From Datisca glomerata (Eukaryota > Streptophyta > Magnoliopsida > Cucurbitales > Datiscaceae), in the NCBI GenBank assembly GCA_003255025.1, contig QANY01013200.1, positions 802,896 through 866,895 on the forward strand: DNA of 64,000 nucleotides. The letters are read 5' to 3'. Under the pieces are notes generated by a model that was not told the DNA's origin, searched no databases, and saw only the letters and a program-made list of their open reading frames with translations. A program made the position numbers and the translations under genes. Shown here one piece after another: positions 23,672 through 36,565 of this stretch (the first letter of the stretch is position 1; each line of letters begins with the position of its first letter).

Positions 23672-25008
23672 CAAAGAGAGAGCGAGAGAGAGATAGAGAT
23701 AGAGAGACAGAGAGAAAGTGAGAGAGAGTGCGAGGGAGAAAGAGAGAGAGATAGTGAGAGAGAGAATTGGAGGGAGAAAGTGAGAGAGAGAGTTAGATGG
23801 AGAAAGTGAGAGAGAGAGTTGGAGGGAGAAAGAGGGAGAGAGAGTGCGAGGGAGAAAGTGAGAGAGATGGAGAGAGAGGGAGAGAGAGAGAGCGCGAAAG
23901 TGAGTGAGAGAGGGGCAGTGAGAGTGGGAGCGAGAGAGAGAAAAAGAGAGGGAGAGAGAAAGATGGAGAGAGAGGGCGGGGGAGAGAGAGTGAGTGAGTG
24001 AGAGAGAGAGATAGTGAGTTAAAGAGAAGGGGAGAGAAAGAGATAGAGAGAGGAAGAAGGAGAGAAACAGACAGAGACAAAGAGAGAGAATAAGACAATA
24101 AGAGAGGTGGAGAAAGAGAGAAAGAGTGAGAGAGTGAGGGAGAAAGATAAATAGATTGAGAGAGAGAGACAGAGAGAGAAAGGTAGGGAGAGAAGGTGAG
24201 AGACGGAGCTAAAGAGGGGAGAGGGAAAGAAGAGAGAGTGTGTGAAAGAGAGAAAGTGAGAGAGAGGGCGAGAGTGAGAGATAGAGAGAGAAAGAGAGAA
24301 AGTGAGAGAGAGAGCTAGGGAGAAAGAGACAGAGAGATAGTGAGAGAGAGAGTTGGAGGTAGAAAGTGAGAGAGAGCGATAGTTGGATGGAGAAAGTGAG
24401 AGGGAGAAAGTTGGAGGAAGAAAGAGAGATGGAGCGAGAGAGAGAGAGAGGGAGTTCAAAAAAGATAGAGAGGGAGAAAGAGTTAGAAAGTGAGAGAGAG
24501 TCAAACAAAGAGAGAGGGAGGAAGAAAGAGTGAGAGAGAGAGACAGGGGAAGATAGATAGAGAGGGAGAGAGCGTGGGAGTAAGAGAGAGCGAGAGAGAA
24601 TGGGAGGGAGGGAGAGAGAGCGAGAGAGAGAGTGAGAGAGAGACAAAAGGTGTGAGAGAGAGATAGAGATTGAGAGAGAGAGAGATATAGTGCGAGGGAG
24701 AATGATAATGAGAGAGAGAGCGAGAGAGAAAGAGAAGGATAGAGAGATAGAGTGAGTCAGAGAGAGAGAGTAAAATAGGGAGAGAGAGTGAGTGAGTGAG
24801 AGAGAGTGGGTTAGGGAAGAGACGGAGAGAGAGACATAGCGAGAGAGTGTGCGAGGGAGAAAGAGAGAAAGAGAGAGAGAGAGCAGGGCGGAAGAGACGG
24901 AGACATAGAGAGAGTTTGCGAGGGAGAAACAGAGAGATTGAGGGAGGGATAGAGAGAGAGGGAAGGAGTGAGAAAGAAAGAGAGAGTGAGATTGAGAGAG
25001 AGAAAGAT

Positions 25009-25049
<41 letters not shown>

Positions 25050-27899
25050 ATGAGTGTGAGAGAGAGAGGAGCGAAAGACAGAGAGAGAAGGTGTTATAGA
25101 GAGAGGCAGAGGGAGAGAGAGAGAGTGGAGGGAGAATGATAATGAGAGTGAGAGAGAGAGCGAGAGAGAGAAAAGGATAGAAAGAGATAGAGTGAGTGAG
25201 AGAAAGAGAAGAATAGGGAAAGAGAGAGAGAGTGCAAGGGAGAAAGAGAGAGAGAGAGACTGCGAGGGAGGAAGAGAAAGATGGAGAGTGAGGGAGAGAG
25301 AGAGTGCAAGGGAGAAAGAGAGAGATAGAGAGTGAGGGAAATGGAGAGAAGGACAGTGAGAGTGGGAGCACGAGAGAGAGGGGGAGAGAGAAAAAGAGAA
25401 GGAGAGAGAAAGATGGAGAGAGAGAGATAGAGGGATGGACAAACAGGGCGAGAGTGTGAGGGAGAATGATAGAGAGAGCGAGGGAGAGCGTGGGAGAAAG
25501 AGAGAGTGAGAGAGAAAGTGAGAGAGAGAAGAAACGAGGGGGAATGGGAGGGAGGGAGATAAAGCGAGAGAGAGAGAGTGTGAGAGAGGGAGAGAGAGAA
25601 GGAGCAAGAGATAGAGAGAAAGAGAAAGAAGGTGTGAGAGAGAGATATAGAGAGAGGGTGTGAGGGAGAATGATAATGAGAGAGAGAGAGCGAGAGAGAA
25701 AGAGAAGGATAGAGAGAGATAGAGTGAGTGAGGAGAGAGAGAGATATGGAGAGAGAGAAATAGAGAGAGTGAATGAGAGAGGGAGAGTGAGTTAGGGAGA
25801 GGGGGAGAGAGAGAGAGAAAGAGGAAGAGAGAGAGAGAGAGCTAGCGAGAGAAAGTGACAGAGACGGAGAGCGAGATAGATAGAGATAGACAGAGAGAGG
25901 GAGGGATAGAGAGAGAGAGAGTTTGAAGTAGTGAGAAAGAGAGAGGGGGAGAGTGAGAGAGAGAAAGATAGAGAGAGAGAGAGAAGGAGTGAGAGAGAGA
26001 AGGAGCGAGAGACAGAGAGAGAAGGTGAGAGAGAGAGACAAAGAGAGAGAGAGTGTCTATGTGTGTGTGTGAGGGAGAATGATAATTAGAGTTAGAGAAG
26101 AGCTAGAGATAGAGAAGGATAGAGAGAGATAACGTGAGTGAGAGGGAGTGAGAGAAATAGGGAGAGAGAGAAATAGGGAGAGAGAGATAGAGAGAGAGAG
26201 AGAAAGAGAGAGAGAGAAGGAGAGAGAGGGAGAGGGAGACAGAGAGAGTGAGTGAGAAAGAGAGTGAGTTAGGGAGTGGTGGAGAGAGAGAGCGAGAGAG
26301 AGAAAGAGGAAGAGAGAGAGAGACAGAGGGCCTGAGAGAGGGAGAGAGAGAGGGAGGGATAGAGAGAGAGGGAAGGAGTGAGAAAGAGAGAGGGAGATAG
26401 GGAGATTGAGAGAGAGAAAAGAGAAAGATAGAGAGAGAGGTATAGAGAGAGTGTGTGATAGGGAGACAGAGTGAGAGAGAGAGACAGACAATGAGAGAGA
26501 CGGAGAAAGAGAAAGAGAGGGTGAGAGAGAATTTGTGGGAGAAAGATAAATAGATTGAGATAGTGAGAGTGAGAGAGAGACAGAGAGGGAAAGACTAGGA
26601 GAGAGGGAGAGAGAGGGAAGGAGTGACAAAGAGAGAGAGACGGAGATTGAGAGAGAGAAAGATAGAGAGAGCGAGAGAGAGAAGAAGCGAGTTTGTTTAA
26701 GCGAGAAAGAGAGAGATAGAGATAGAGAGGAATAGAGAGAGCGAAAGTGAGAGAGATGGACAATGAGAGTGGGAGCGAGAGAGAGAGGGAGGGAGAGAGA
26801 AAGATAGAGAGAGAGAAAGATAGAGAGAAGTTCGGGGAAGAGAGGGTGAGAGAGAAAGTGATAGAGAGTGAGTTAGAGAGAGGGAGAGAGAGATAGTGAG
26901 AGTGTGAGAGAGAGAGAGTGAGTTAGAGAGAGGTGGAGAGAGAGAGAGAGAATGAGCGAGGGACACAGAGAGAGGGAGAGAGACGGAGCAAAAGAGGGGA
27001 GAGGGAACGAAGAGGGAGAGAGAATGAGAGAGAGAGAGTGCGAGAGAGAGAAAGTGATAGTGATAGGGAGAGAGAGAGAATGTGAGAGAGGGAGAGTTAG
27101 AGGGAGAAAGAGAAAGAGAGACAGAGAGAGAGAGTTTGTGCAAGCGAGAAAGAGAGAGATATAGATAGAGAGGAAGAGAGAGAGAAAGAGCGAAAGTGAG
27201 AGAGATGGACAATGAGAGTGGGAGCGAGAGAGAGAGAGGGAGGGAGAGAGAAAGATAGAGAGAGTTCGGGGAAGAGAGGGTGAGAGAGAAAGTGATAGTG
27301 AGAGTGAGTTAGAGAGGGAGCGAGAGATAGTGAGTGAGTGTGAGAGAGAGATAGTGAGTTAGAGAGAGGTGGAGAGAGAGAGCGAGAGAGGAGGAGGGAG
27401 AGACCGAGAGACAGAGAGAGAAAGAGACAAAGATAGAGAGAGATACAGAGAATAAAAGAGAGAAAGATAGGGAGAGAGAGATAGAGACAATTAGAGAGAG
27501 ACAAAAAGAAAGAGAGAAGGGGGGAAGAGATGAAGACATAGAGAGAGAGTGCGAGGAAGAAAGAGAGAGAGAGGGAGGGATAAAGAGGAGAGCAAGAGAA
27601 AGAGCGACAGAAAGAGATAGAGAGAGAGAGAGATAAAGGGAGAAAGAGAGAGAAAGGGAGAGAGAGTGTGAGTGAGAGAGGGGGAGAGGGAGTGTGGGAG
27701 AGAGAGAGGGAGAGAGAGAGACAGAGAGAGGGAGAGAGACAGAGCAAAAGAGGAGAGAGGGAACAAAGAGGGAGAGAGAATGTGAGAGAGAGAGCGAGAG
27801 AGAGAAAGTGATAGTGAGAGGGAGAAAGAGAGAGAATGGAGAGAGGGAGAGTTAGTGGGAGAAAGAGAGAGAGACAAAGAGAGAGAGAGAGAGACTGAG

Positions 27900-28820
27900 A
27901 GAGAGATAGTAAGAGAGAGAGTGAGATTGGGAGCGAGAGAGGGAGAGAGAGAGGGAGGAAGAGTGAGAGACAGAGAGATGGAGTGAGAAAGATAGAGAAA
28001 GAGAAAGAGAGAGGGAGAGAGTGAGAGAAGGGGAGAGAGAGAGATATAGAGGGGAAGAGAGTGAGAGAGAGATAAAAATTAGTGAGTGAGGGAGAGAGTG
28101 CGAGGGAGAAACAAAAACAGAGAGGGGGGAGCGAGAGAGAGTGTGAGGGAGACAGAGACTGAGAAAGAAAGAGGGAGAGAGAGAGGGAAGGAGAGGGAGG
28201 GAGGGACAAAAAGGGAAAGAGAGAGATAGAGAAAGAGAGAGAGAGAGAGAGAGAAGTGGAGAGGGACAGTGAGAGTGGGAGCGAGAGAGAGAGGGAGGGG
28301 GAGAAAAAGAGAGAGAGAGAGATGGATAGATAGATAGATGGATGGATTAATAGAGAGAGAGGGAGAGAGGGATAGAAAGAAACATTGTGAGTGAGTGAGT
28401 TAGTGAGAGAGAGATAGATAGATATATAGAGAGTGTGAGAGATAGAGAAGAGGGAGATAGAGAGAGAGAGATGGAGGGAGAAAAAGAAAGAGAGTGAGAA
28501 GGGAGATAGAGAGAGTGTGAAGGAGTAAGAAAGAGAGAGCGAGGGAGGGAGAAAGATATATATATATAGAGAGAGTGAGTGACATGGAGAGAGGGACATG
28601 GAGAGAGGGAGAGAGATAGAACTAGAGAAGGAGAGGGGAAATAAAGAGAGAGACAGAGAGTGAGAGGGAGAGAGAGGGAGAAAGTCAGACCGAGAGAGAC
28701 GGAGAGGGAGGGAGAGAGCGAGAGAGAGAGACAGAGAGAGAAGGGGAAAGAGAGAGAGAGAGAGTCAGACAAAGAGGGAGAGAGAGAGCGGGGGAGGATG
28801 AAAGAGCGAGAAAGAGAGAA

Positions 28821-28852
<32 letters not shown>

Positions 28853-30247
28853 GGAGGGTGTGAGTGTCTGACGGAGGGCAAGAGAGAGAGAGGGAGGGAG
28901 TGAGTGAGGAGGGCAAGATAGAGTGTTAGAGAGAGAAGGAGAGAGAGGGAGAGGGAGAGAGAGGGTGAGAGTGCAGGGGTGAAAGATAGATCGATAGATA
29001 GATAGATAGATAGATATATAGTGAGACAGCGACAAAGAGAGAGAGAGAGAGAGACTGAGAGAGAGAGAGAGAGTAAGAGAGAGAGTGAGAGTGGGAGCGA
29101 GAGAGGGAGAGAGAGAGGGAGGAAGAGTGAGAGACAGAGAGATGGAGTGAGAAAGATAGAGAAAGAGAAAGAGAGAGAGGGAGAGAGTGAGAGAAGGGGA
29201 GAGAGAGAGAGATAGAGAGGGGGGAGAGAGAGAGAGATAAAAATTAGTGAGTGAGGGAGAGAGTGTAAGGGAGAAACAAAAACAGAGGGGGGGAGGGAGA
29301 GAGAGTGCGAGGGACACAGAGACTGAGAAAGAAAGAGAGAGAGGGGGAGGGAGAGGGAGGGAGGGACAAAAGGGAAAGATAGAGAGAGAAATATAGAGAG
29401 AGTGGGAGCGAGAGAGGGAGAGAGAGTGGGAGCGAGAGAGGGAGAGAGAGTGGGAGCGAGAGAGGGAGAGTGATAGAGAGAGAGTGAGAGAGAGAGGGAG
29501 GGAGAGAGGGATAGAGAGAGAGATAGATAGATAGATAGAGATGGGAGAGATAGAGAGAGAGAGAGTGAATGAGTGAGAGAGAGACACAGAGAGATAGCGA
29601 GGGAGAGAGAAGGAGAGAGAGGGGGAGGGGGAGATGGAGAGAGGGGAGAGAAGGAATGAAAGTGAGAGAATAGAGTGTGAGAGAGAGGGGGTAGGGACAC
29701 AAACAGAGAGAGGGAAAGAGAGACAGGGAGAGAGAAAGAGATGGATAGATAGATAGATAAATAGAGAGAGAGAGGCAGAGAGGGATATAGAGAAACAATG
29801 TGAGTGAGTGATTGAAAGAGAGACAGACAGATATATAGAGAGTGTGAGAGATAGAGAAGAGGGAGATAGAGAGAGAGATAGATAGAGGGAGAAAAAGAAA
29901 GAGAGTGAGAAGGGAGATAGAGAGAGAGTGTGAAGGAGTAAGAAAGAGAGAGCGAGGGAGGGAGAAAGATATATATATATAGAGAGAGTGAGTGACCTGG
30001 AGAGAGGGACATGGAGAGAGGGAGAGAGATAGAACTAGAGAATGAGAGGGGGAAAGAAAGAGAGAGACAAAGAGTGAGAGGGAGAGAGTGGGAGAAAGTG
30101 GGAAAGAGATAGAGTGAAAGGAAGAAAGAGAGAGAGACAGAGATAGAGAGAGTGCGTGAGTGAGAGAGAGAGTGTGAGAGAGAGGGACAATGAGAGTCAG
30201 AGCGAGAGAGGGAGGGAGGGAGAAAAAGAGAGAGACAAAGAGAGAGA

Positions 30248-30280
<33 letters not shown>

Positions 30281-32760
30281 CAATGGATTTAGAGAGAAAA
30301 ATTGTGAGAGAGAGAGAGAAAGTGAGAGAGAGTGTGTGTGGGAGCGAGAGAGACGGAGAGGGAGGGAGAGAGGGAGAGACAGAGAGAGACAGAGAGAGAG
30401 AAGGGGGAAAGAGAGATAGAGAGTCAGACAAAGAGGGAGAGAGATAGAGCGGGGGAGGATGAAAGAGCGAGAAAGAGAGAAAGAGAAAGAGAGAGAGAGA
30501 AAAGGAGAGAGAGAGGGAGGGTGTGAGTGAGTGACGGAGGGCAAGAGAGAGAGAGGGAGGGAGTGAGTGAGGAGGGAAAGATAGAGTGATAGATAGAGAA
30601 GGAGAGAGAGGGTGAGAGTGCAGGGGAGAAAGAGAGAGAGTGTGTGTGTGTGTGTGTGTGCGAGTGCGATGGATTTAGAGAGAAAAATTGTGAGAGAGGG
30701 AGAGAAAGTGAGAGAGAGTGTGTGGGAGCGAGAGAGACGGAGAGGGAGGGAGAGAGTGAGAGAGAGATAGAGAGAGAGAAGGGGGAAAGAGAGATAGAGA
30801 GTCAGTCAAAGAGGGAGAGAGAGAGCGGGGGAGGATGAAAGAGCGAGAAAGAGAGAAAGAGAGAGAGAGAGAGGGAGGGAGGGTGTGAGTGAGTGACGGA
30901 GGGCAAGAGAGAGAGAGGGAGGGAGTGAGTGAGGAGGGAAAGATAGAGTGATAGAGAGAGAAGGAGAGAGAGGGAGGGGGAGAGAGAGGGTGAGAGTGCA
31001 GGGGAGAAAGATAGATCGATAGATAGATAGATATATAGATAGTGAGACAGCGACAAAGAGAGAGGGAGACTGAGAGAGAGAGAGTAAGATAGAGAGTCAG
31101 AGTGGGAGCGAGAGAGGGAGAGAGAGAGGGAGGAAGAGTGAGAGACAGAGAGATGGAGTGAGAAAGATAGAGAAAGAGAAAGAGAGAGGGAGAGAGTGAG
31201 AGAAGGGGAGAGAGAGAGATATAGAGGGGGAGAGAGAGTGAGAGAGAGAGATAAAAATTAGTGAGTGAGGGAGAGAGTGCGAGGGAGAAATAAAAACAGA
31301 GAGGGGGGAGGGAGAGAGAGTGTGAGGGAGACAGAGACTGAGAAAGAAAGAGGGAGAGAGAGAGGGAGGGAGAGGGAGGGAGGGACAAAAAGGGAAAGAG
31401 AGAGATAGAGAAAGAGAGAGAGAGCGAGAGAGAGAGGTGGAGAGGGATAGTGAGAGTGGGAGCGAGAGAGAGATAGAGAGAGATGGATAGATGGATAGAT
31501 AGATGGATTAATAGAGCGAGAGAGAGGGATAGAAAGAAACATTTTGAGTGAGTGAGTTAGTGAGAGAGAGATAGATAGATATATAGAGAGTGTGAGAGAT
31601 AGAGAAGAGGGAGATAGAGAGAGGGAGATGGAGGGAGAAAAAGAAAGAGAGTGAGAAGGGAGATAGAGAGAGAGTGTGAAGGAGTAAGAAAGAGAGAGCG
31701 AGGGAGGGAGAAAGATATATATATATATAGAGAGAGAGTGAGTGACATGGAGAGAGGGACATGGAGAGAGGGAGAGAGATAGAACTAGAGAAGGAGAGGG
31801 GGAAAGATAGAGAGAGACAGAGAGTGAGAGGTAGAGAGAGGGAGAAAGTGGGAGCGAGAGAGACGGAGAGGGAGGGAGAGAGCGAGAGAGAGAGACAGAG
31901 AGAGAAGGGGAAAGAGAGAGAGAGAGAGTCAGACAAAGAGGGACAGAGAGAGAGCGAGGGAGGATGAAAGAGCGAGAAAGAGAGAAAGAGAGAGAGAGAG
32001 AGAGAAAGAGAGAGGGAGGGTGTGAGTGAGTGACGGAGGGCAAAAGAGAGAGAGGGAGGGAGTGAGTGAGGAGGGCAAGATAGAGTGATAGAGAGAGAAG
32101 GAGAAAGAGGGAGAGGGAGAGAGAGGGTGAGAGTGCAGGGGAGAAAGATAGATCGATAGATAGATAGATAGATATATAGATAGTGAGACAGCGACAAAGA
32201 GAGAGAGAGAGAGTGAGAGAGAGAGTAAAAGAGAGAGTGAGAGTGGGAGCGAGAGAGGGAGAGAGAGAGGGAGGAAGAGTGAGAGACAGAGAGATGGAGT
32301 GAGAGAGATAGAGAAAGAGAAAGAGAGAGAGGGAGAGAGTGAGAGAAGGGGAGAGAGAGAGATAGAGAGGGGGAGAGAGAGAGAGAGAGAGAGATAAAAA
32401 TTAGTGAGTGGGGGAGAGAGTGCGAGGGAGAAACAAAAACAAAGAGGGGGAGGGAGAGAGAGTGCGAGGGACACAGAGACTGAGAAAGAAAGAGAGAGAG
32501 AGAGAGGGAGGGAGAGGGAGGGAGGGACAAAAAGGGAAAGGGAGAGATAGAGAATGAGAGAGAGAGAGCGAGAGAGAGAGAGGTGGAAAGGGACAGTGAG
32601 AGTGGGAGCGAGAGAGAGAGAGGGACGACGAGAAAAAGAGAGAGAGAGATAGAGAGAGATAGATAGATAGATAGATGGATTAATAGAGAGAAAGGGAGGG
32701 AGGGATAGAAAGAAACATTGTGAGTTAGTGAGAGAGAGATAGATAGATAGATAGATATAG
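27900..32760 (-). repeat. Higher-order repeat C, ~1.15 kb family
   Basis: Landmarks recur in fixed order: agataaaaattagtgagtg, a caaaaac/taaaaac word (28111, 29276, 31290, 32433), gggagggacaaaa, a TAGATGGATTAATAG-like stretch, acattgtgagtgag or a variant (28382, 29795, 31539, 32715), then gatatatatatatag and gtgacatggagag. Segments at about 27.9-28.65 and 31.1-31.8 kb match closely over roughly 700 bases. Neighbouring anchors are 1143-1165 bp apart in two intervals and about 2.0 kb in the middle, where a further duplication is inserted. No gene is seen. Confidence 0.84.
30240..30960 (-). repeat. Duplication with 386-bp offset and TG tracts
   Basis: A TG run (30249-30274; 30641-30660) is followed by cgagtgc, then atggatttagagag (tggattt at 30284 and 30670), then gggagcgagagagacgg and gacggagggcaag (30533 and 30895). 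The same order in both halves shows a tandem duplication inside repeat C; the offset shrinks from 386 to 362 bp because of small deletions. The gacggagggcaag word also occurs at 28870 and 32032, once per repeat C unit. Confidence 0.86.
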
Positions 32761-34165
32761 AGAGCGAGTAAGAGAGAGTGAGACAGAGAGAGGGGTAGAG
32801 ATAGATAGAGGGAGAATAGAGATAGAGAGGGAGAGTGAGAGGGATAGAGAGAGAGAGACAAAGACATCGATGGAGAGAGATAGAGAGATAGCGAGAGAAG
32901 GAGAGAGAGAGATAGATAGGGACATGGAGAGAGAGAAAGGGGTGAGAGTGAAAGGGAAAAAGAGAGAAAGAGAGAGAGGGGGAACGAGAGAGAGAGGAAG
33001 GGAGAGAGAGTGAGAGAGAGAGAGCGAAAGAGAGGGAGAGAGAGGGTGAGCGTGTGAGGGAGAAAGATAGTTCGATAGATAGATATATAGATATATAGAT
33101 AGAGAGAGTGAGAGAGAGTGTGTGTGTGAGAATGAGAGAGAGAGAGAGTGAGAGTGGGAGCGAGAGAGGGAGAGAGGGAGGAAGAGGGAGAGAGAGGGGG
33201 ATGGAGTGAGAAAGAGAGATAAGGTGAGAGAGAGGGAGAGAGAAGGGGCAAGAGAGAGAATGGGAAAGAGATAGAGAGAAAGAGAATGGGGAGAGTGGGA
33301 GGGAGAGAGAGAGGAAGAGGGAGAAAAAGAGAAGAAAAACAGAGAGAGGGAGATAAATAGAGAGATGGATAAATAGAGAGAGAGTGTGAAGGAGAAAGAG
33401 AGAGAGAGTGTGGGAGAAATTGAGGGAGAGAAAGGGAGAAATTGAGGGAGAAATTGAGTGAGAGAGAGGAGTTATAGAGAGAGAGTGCGAGTGCAAGGGA
33501 GAAAGAGAGGGAAAGAAAAAGTGAGAAAAAGAGAGAAAGTGAGAGAAAGAGAGACTGGGAGCGAGAGAGAGGAAGAGAGAGGGAGAGAACGAGAGAAAGA
33601 TAGAGAGAGAGACAAGGAGAGAGAGATAGAGATAGAGAGAGTGAGAGAGCAGGGGAAGGAAGAAAGAGTGAGAGAGAGAGAGAGAAAGTGAAAGTGAGAG
33701 GAGGCAACGAGAGAGAGGGAGAGGAAGGGAGAGAGAGGGAGGGAGAGAGGGAGAGGAGGGAGAGAGAGAGGCAACGAGAGAGATTTATAGATAAATAGAT
33801 AAATAGCGAGTGTGAGAGAGGGAGAGAGAGACGGAGCTTGAGAGAGGGAGAGAGAGACGGAGCTTGAGAGTCGGAGAGAGAGGGAGAAAGAGACAGAGAG
33901 AGAGAAAGTGAGTGAGAGACGGACAGTGAGACTCATAGTGAGAGAGAGACAAAGGGAGGTAGAGAGAGTGAGAGAGACAGAGAAAGGGAGAGAGAAAGAG
34001 AGAGACAGAGAAAGGGAGAGAGAAAGAGAGAGAGTGCGAGAGAGAGTGTGTGCGAATGCGAGGGAGAAAGAGAGACAAAGAGAAAGATAACAACTAAGAG
34101 AGAGATAGTGCGAGAGAGAGTGGTAGCGAGAGAGAGGGAGAGGGAGGGAGAGAGACAAGGAGAGA

Positions 34166-34255
34166 GAGATATATAGAGAGAGTAAGAAAAATAGAGAGAT
34201 CAATGAGAGAGAGATATATAGAGAGAGTAAGAAAAATAAAGAGATCAATGAGAGA
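34166..34255. repeat. 45-bp tandem repeat, two copies
   Basis: The unit gagatatatagagagagtaag, continuing into aaaaatagagagatcaatg, is present at 34166 and 34211. The copies differ by one base (aaaaatag against aaaaataa). Confidence 0.88.
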
Positions 34256-34621
34256 GAGAGAGGGATGAAGAAAGAGAGAGAAGGAGAGAGAGAGGGAGAG
34301 AGAGGGTGAGAGGGCTAGGGAGAAAGATAGATCGATAGATAGATTGATAGATTTATAGATAGATAGAGAGAGAGAGTGAGAGAGTGAGAGAGAGAGTGTG
34401 TGTGTGCGAGTGCGAGGGAGAAAGAGAGGGAAAGAGAGAGAGAGTGAGGGCGAGATAAAGGGAGAGGGAGCGAGAGAGAGATAGAGAGAGATAGAGACAA
34501 GGAGAGAAAGAGAGATAGAGACAAGGAGAGAGAGAGATATAGAGAGAGTCATACAAATAGAGAGAGAATCAGACAAAATGAGAGAGAAAGAGAGAGAGAG
34601 AGGAAAGAAGAAAGAGCGAGA

Positions 34622-34656
<35 letters not shown>

Positions 34657-35626
34657 AGGAAGTGAGTGAGGGAGGCTGAAAGAGAAAGAAGGAGTGGGAG
34701 GAGTGAGTGAGGGAGGGAAAGAGAGAGACAGAGGTAAGGAGAGAGAGAGACAGGGAGAGAGAGAGGGAGGGCGATAGTGCAAGAGAAAGATAGATTGATA
34801 GATTGATAGATATATAGATAGAGAGAGAGAGTGAGGGAGAGAGATAGTAAGAGAGAGAGGAAGGGAGAGAGAGAGAGTGGGGGGAAGAAAGATTTATAGA
34901 TAGATAGATTGATAGACAGAGAGAGAAAGTGAGAGAGAGGGACAGTGAGAGTCAGAGCGAGAGAGAGGGAGGGAGAGAGAGAGAGTGAGAGACACAGAGA
35001 AAACGAGTGAGATAGAGAAAGTGAGTGAGTGAGAGAGAGACAGAGAGTGCGATGGAGAAAGAGGGAGAGAGGGGGAGAGAAAGAGGGAGAGCTAGAGAGA
35101 GAAAGGGAAAGAGATAAGGATAGAGAGAGAGAGAGAGACAGGGAGAAAGACAAATAGATAGATATAGAGAGATAGAGAGTGACAGCGAGAAAGATTGAGT
35201 GTACGAAAGATAGGGGAGAGAGAGAGTGAGAGAGAGTGTGTGATAGAGAGAGATAGAGTCGTAGAGAGATAGAGAGATAGAGAGAGGGATAGGGAGAAGG
35301 ATAGAGAGAGAGAGAAAAAGAGAAATAGATAGACGAGGAGAGAGTGATAGGGAGAGAGTGAGAGACTGAGACAGAGAGGGAGAGTGAGTGAGAGACGGAG
35401 AGAGGGAGAGAGAGAGACTGAGAGATAGAGTCATAGAGAGATAGAGAGAGATATAGAGAGAGATATAGAGAGAGATATAGAGAGGGATAGGGAGATAGAT
35501 AGGGAGAGAGAGAAAGAGAGAGTGCGAGGAGAATGATAGATAGTTAAGTAGATATATATATATAGAGAGAGAGAGAAATAAAGAGAAAGGGAGAGAAAGG
35601 GAGAGAGACGGAGAGAGAGGGAGAGA

Positions 35627-35646
35627 GGGCGGGGGGGGGGGGGGGG
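35627..35646 (+). repeat. Poly-G tract abutting a gap
   Basis: Three G, one C and then sixteen G run directly into the Ns at 35647. No other G run of this length occurs in the window. If real, it could fold as a G-quadruplex. Its position at a gap edge makes a base-calling or gap-filling artefact more likely. Confidence 0.97.
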
Positions 35647-35665
35647 NNNNNNNNNNNNNNNNNNN
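35647..35665. other. Assembly gap, 19 Ns
   Basis: Nineteen consecutive Ns separate the poly-G tract from GA repeat that starts gaaagagagagattg. The size is not a round placeholder, so it may be an estimated or partly filled gap. Confidence 0.99.
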
Positions 35666-36160
35666 GAAAGAGAGAGATTGAGAGAGAGAGAGACAGAGTC
35701 ATAAAGAGAGAACGAGAGATTGAGGGAGATAAATAGAGAGAGAGGGAGAGGGAGAAAGATAGGGAGAGAGGGAGAAGGAGAAAGATAGGGAGAGAGAGGG
35801 AGAGGGAGAAAGATAGGGAGAGAGAGAATGAGAGTGCGAGGAGAATGATAGATAGATAGATATAGAGAAAGAGAGAAATAGAGTAAGAGAGAGAGATGGG
35901 GAGAGAGTGATAGGGAGGGAGTGAGTGACAGAGAGGGAGAGGGAGAGAGGTAAAGCGAGAGAGGGAGAGAGAGGGAGAGGAAAGTGAGACAGAGAGAAAG
36001 AGCGGGGGGGAGAGGCAGGGTCATAAAAATAGAGTGAGAGAGAGCAAGAGAGGGAGAGAGGGGGAGGGAGAATGAGATAGGGGAGAGAGAAGGAGTGAGA
36101 GAGACAGGGAGAGAAAGGGAGAGGGAGAGAGGGAGAGGGGGTGAGAGAGAGGGGGAGAGA

Positions 36161-36308
36161 GAGTCTTAGAGACATAAAGAGAGATAGAGAGAGGGAGAGG
36201 GAGAAAGATAGGGAGAGAGAGAGAAAGGGAGAGAGAGTCTTAGAGACATAAAGAGAGATAGAGAGAGGGAGAGGGAGAAAGATAGGGAGAGAGAGAGAAA
36301 TGGAGTGT
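36161..36308. repeat. 74-bp tandem repeat, two copies
   Basis: The unit starting gagtcttagagacataaag and ending in gatagggagagagagag-type sequence begins at 36161 and again at 36235. The copies are nearly identical. Confidence 0.88.
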
Positions 36309-36331
36309 GTGTGTGTGTGTGTGAGGAGAAT

Positions 36332-36388
36332 GATAGATAGATAGGTAGATAGATAGGTAGATGGATAGATAGATAGATAGATAGATAG
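36332..36388. repeat. (GATA)n microsatellite with GGTA/GGAT interruptions
   Basis: A tetranucleotide run of gata/gata with two ggta and one ggat variants follows a TG run at 36306-36323 and the gtgaggagaatgat motif. The order TG run, motif, GATA run is the inverted form of the CTAT-tcattctcctc-CA order seen in the right-hand block. Confidence 0.9.
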
Positions 36389-36390
36389 AG

Positions 36391-36565
36391 AGACATTGAG
36401 AGAGAGGGAGAGAGAGACAGAGTCATAAAGAGAGAATGAGAGATTGAGGGAGCGAGATAGAGAGAGAGAGAGAGTGAGAGAGAGAGGGTAGCGGGACGAG
36501 AGAGAGACATTGAGAGAGAGAGAGACAGAGTCATAAAGAGAGAATGAGAGATTGAGGGTGGGAGA
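36391..36565 (-). repeat. 114-bp repeat with inverted homologue at 39.29 kb
   Basis: The word agacattgag followed by acagagtcataaagagag and aatgagagattgaggg starts at 36391 and again at 36505. In reverse complement the second copy, with its gcgggacgagag flank, matches 39291-39361 over about 70 bases: caatctctcattctctc, tttatgactctgtctctc, caatgtctctctctcg and then a C-rich word. A further relative with tcgtcccgccgccc lies at 38838-38876. This is direct evidence for inverted homologues on the two sides of 37076. Confidence 0.83.

Larger units (their letters stand above)
35520..36340 (-). repeat. Inverted members of the CTCCTCGCAC subfamily
   Basis: The word gtgcgaggagaatgatagat or a close variant occurs near 35522 and 35834, and gtgaggagaatgatagat near 36321. 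These are reverse complements of atctatcattctcctcgcac, the signature of the array at 37.6-41.6 kb. The three-base ctc-ctc form (one C fewer than the ctccctcgcac form of 1-35 kb) was not noticed further left. So a repeat subfamily spans the second polarity switch while changing orientation with it. Confidence 0.8.

Noticed and set aside
28555..28570. TATA box (gatatatatatatag) as a promoter
   Set aside because: It is a TA microsatellite repeated once per repeat C unit (also near 29969 and 31714), with no initiator or downstream gene.
30280..30300. atggatttagagag as a start codon of a small gene
   Set aside because: The frame continues only into GA repeat. The word occurs twice because of the 386-bp duplication and has no coding context.
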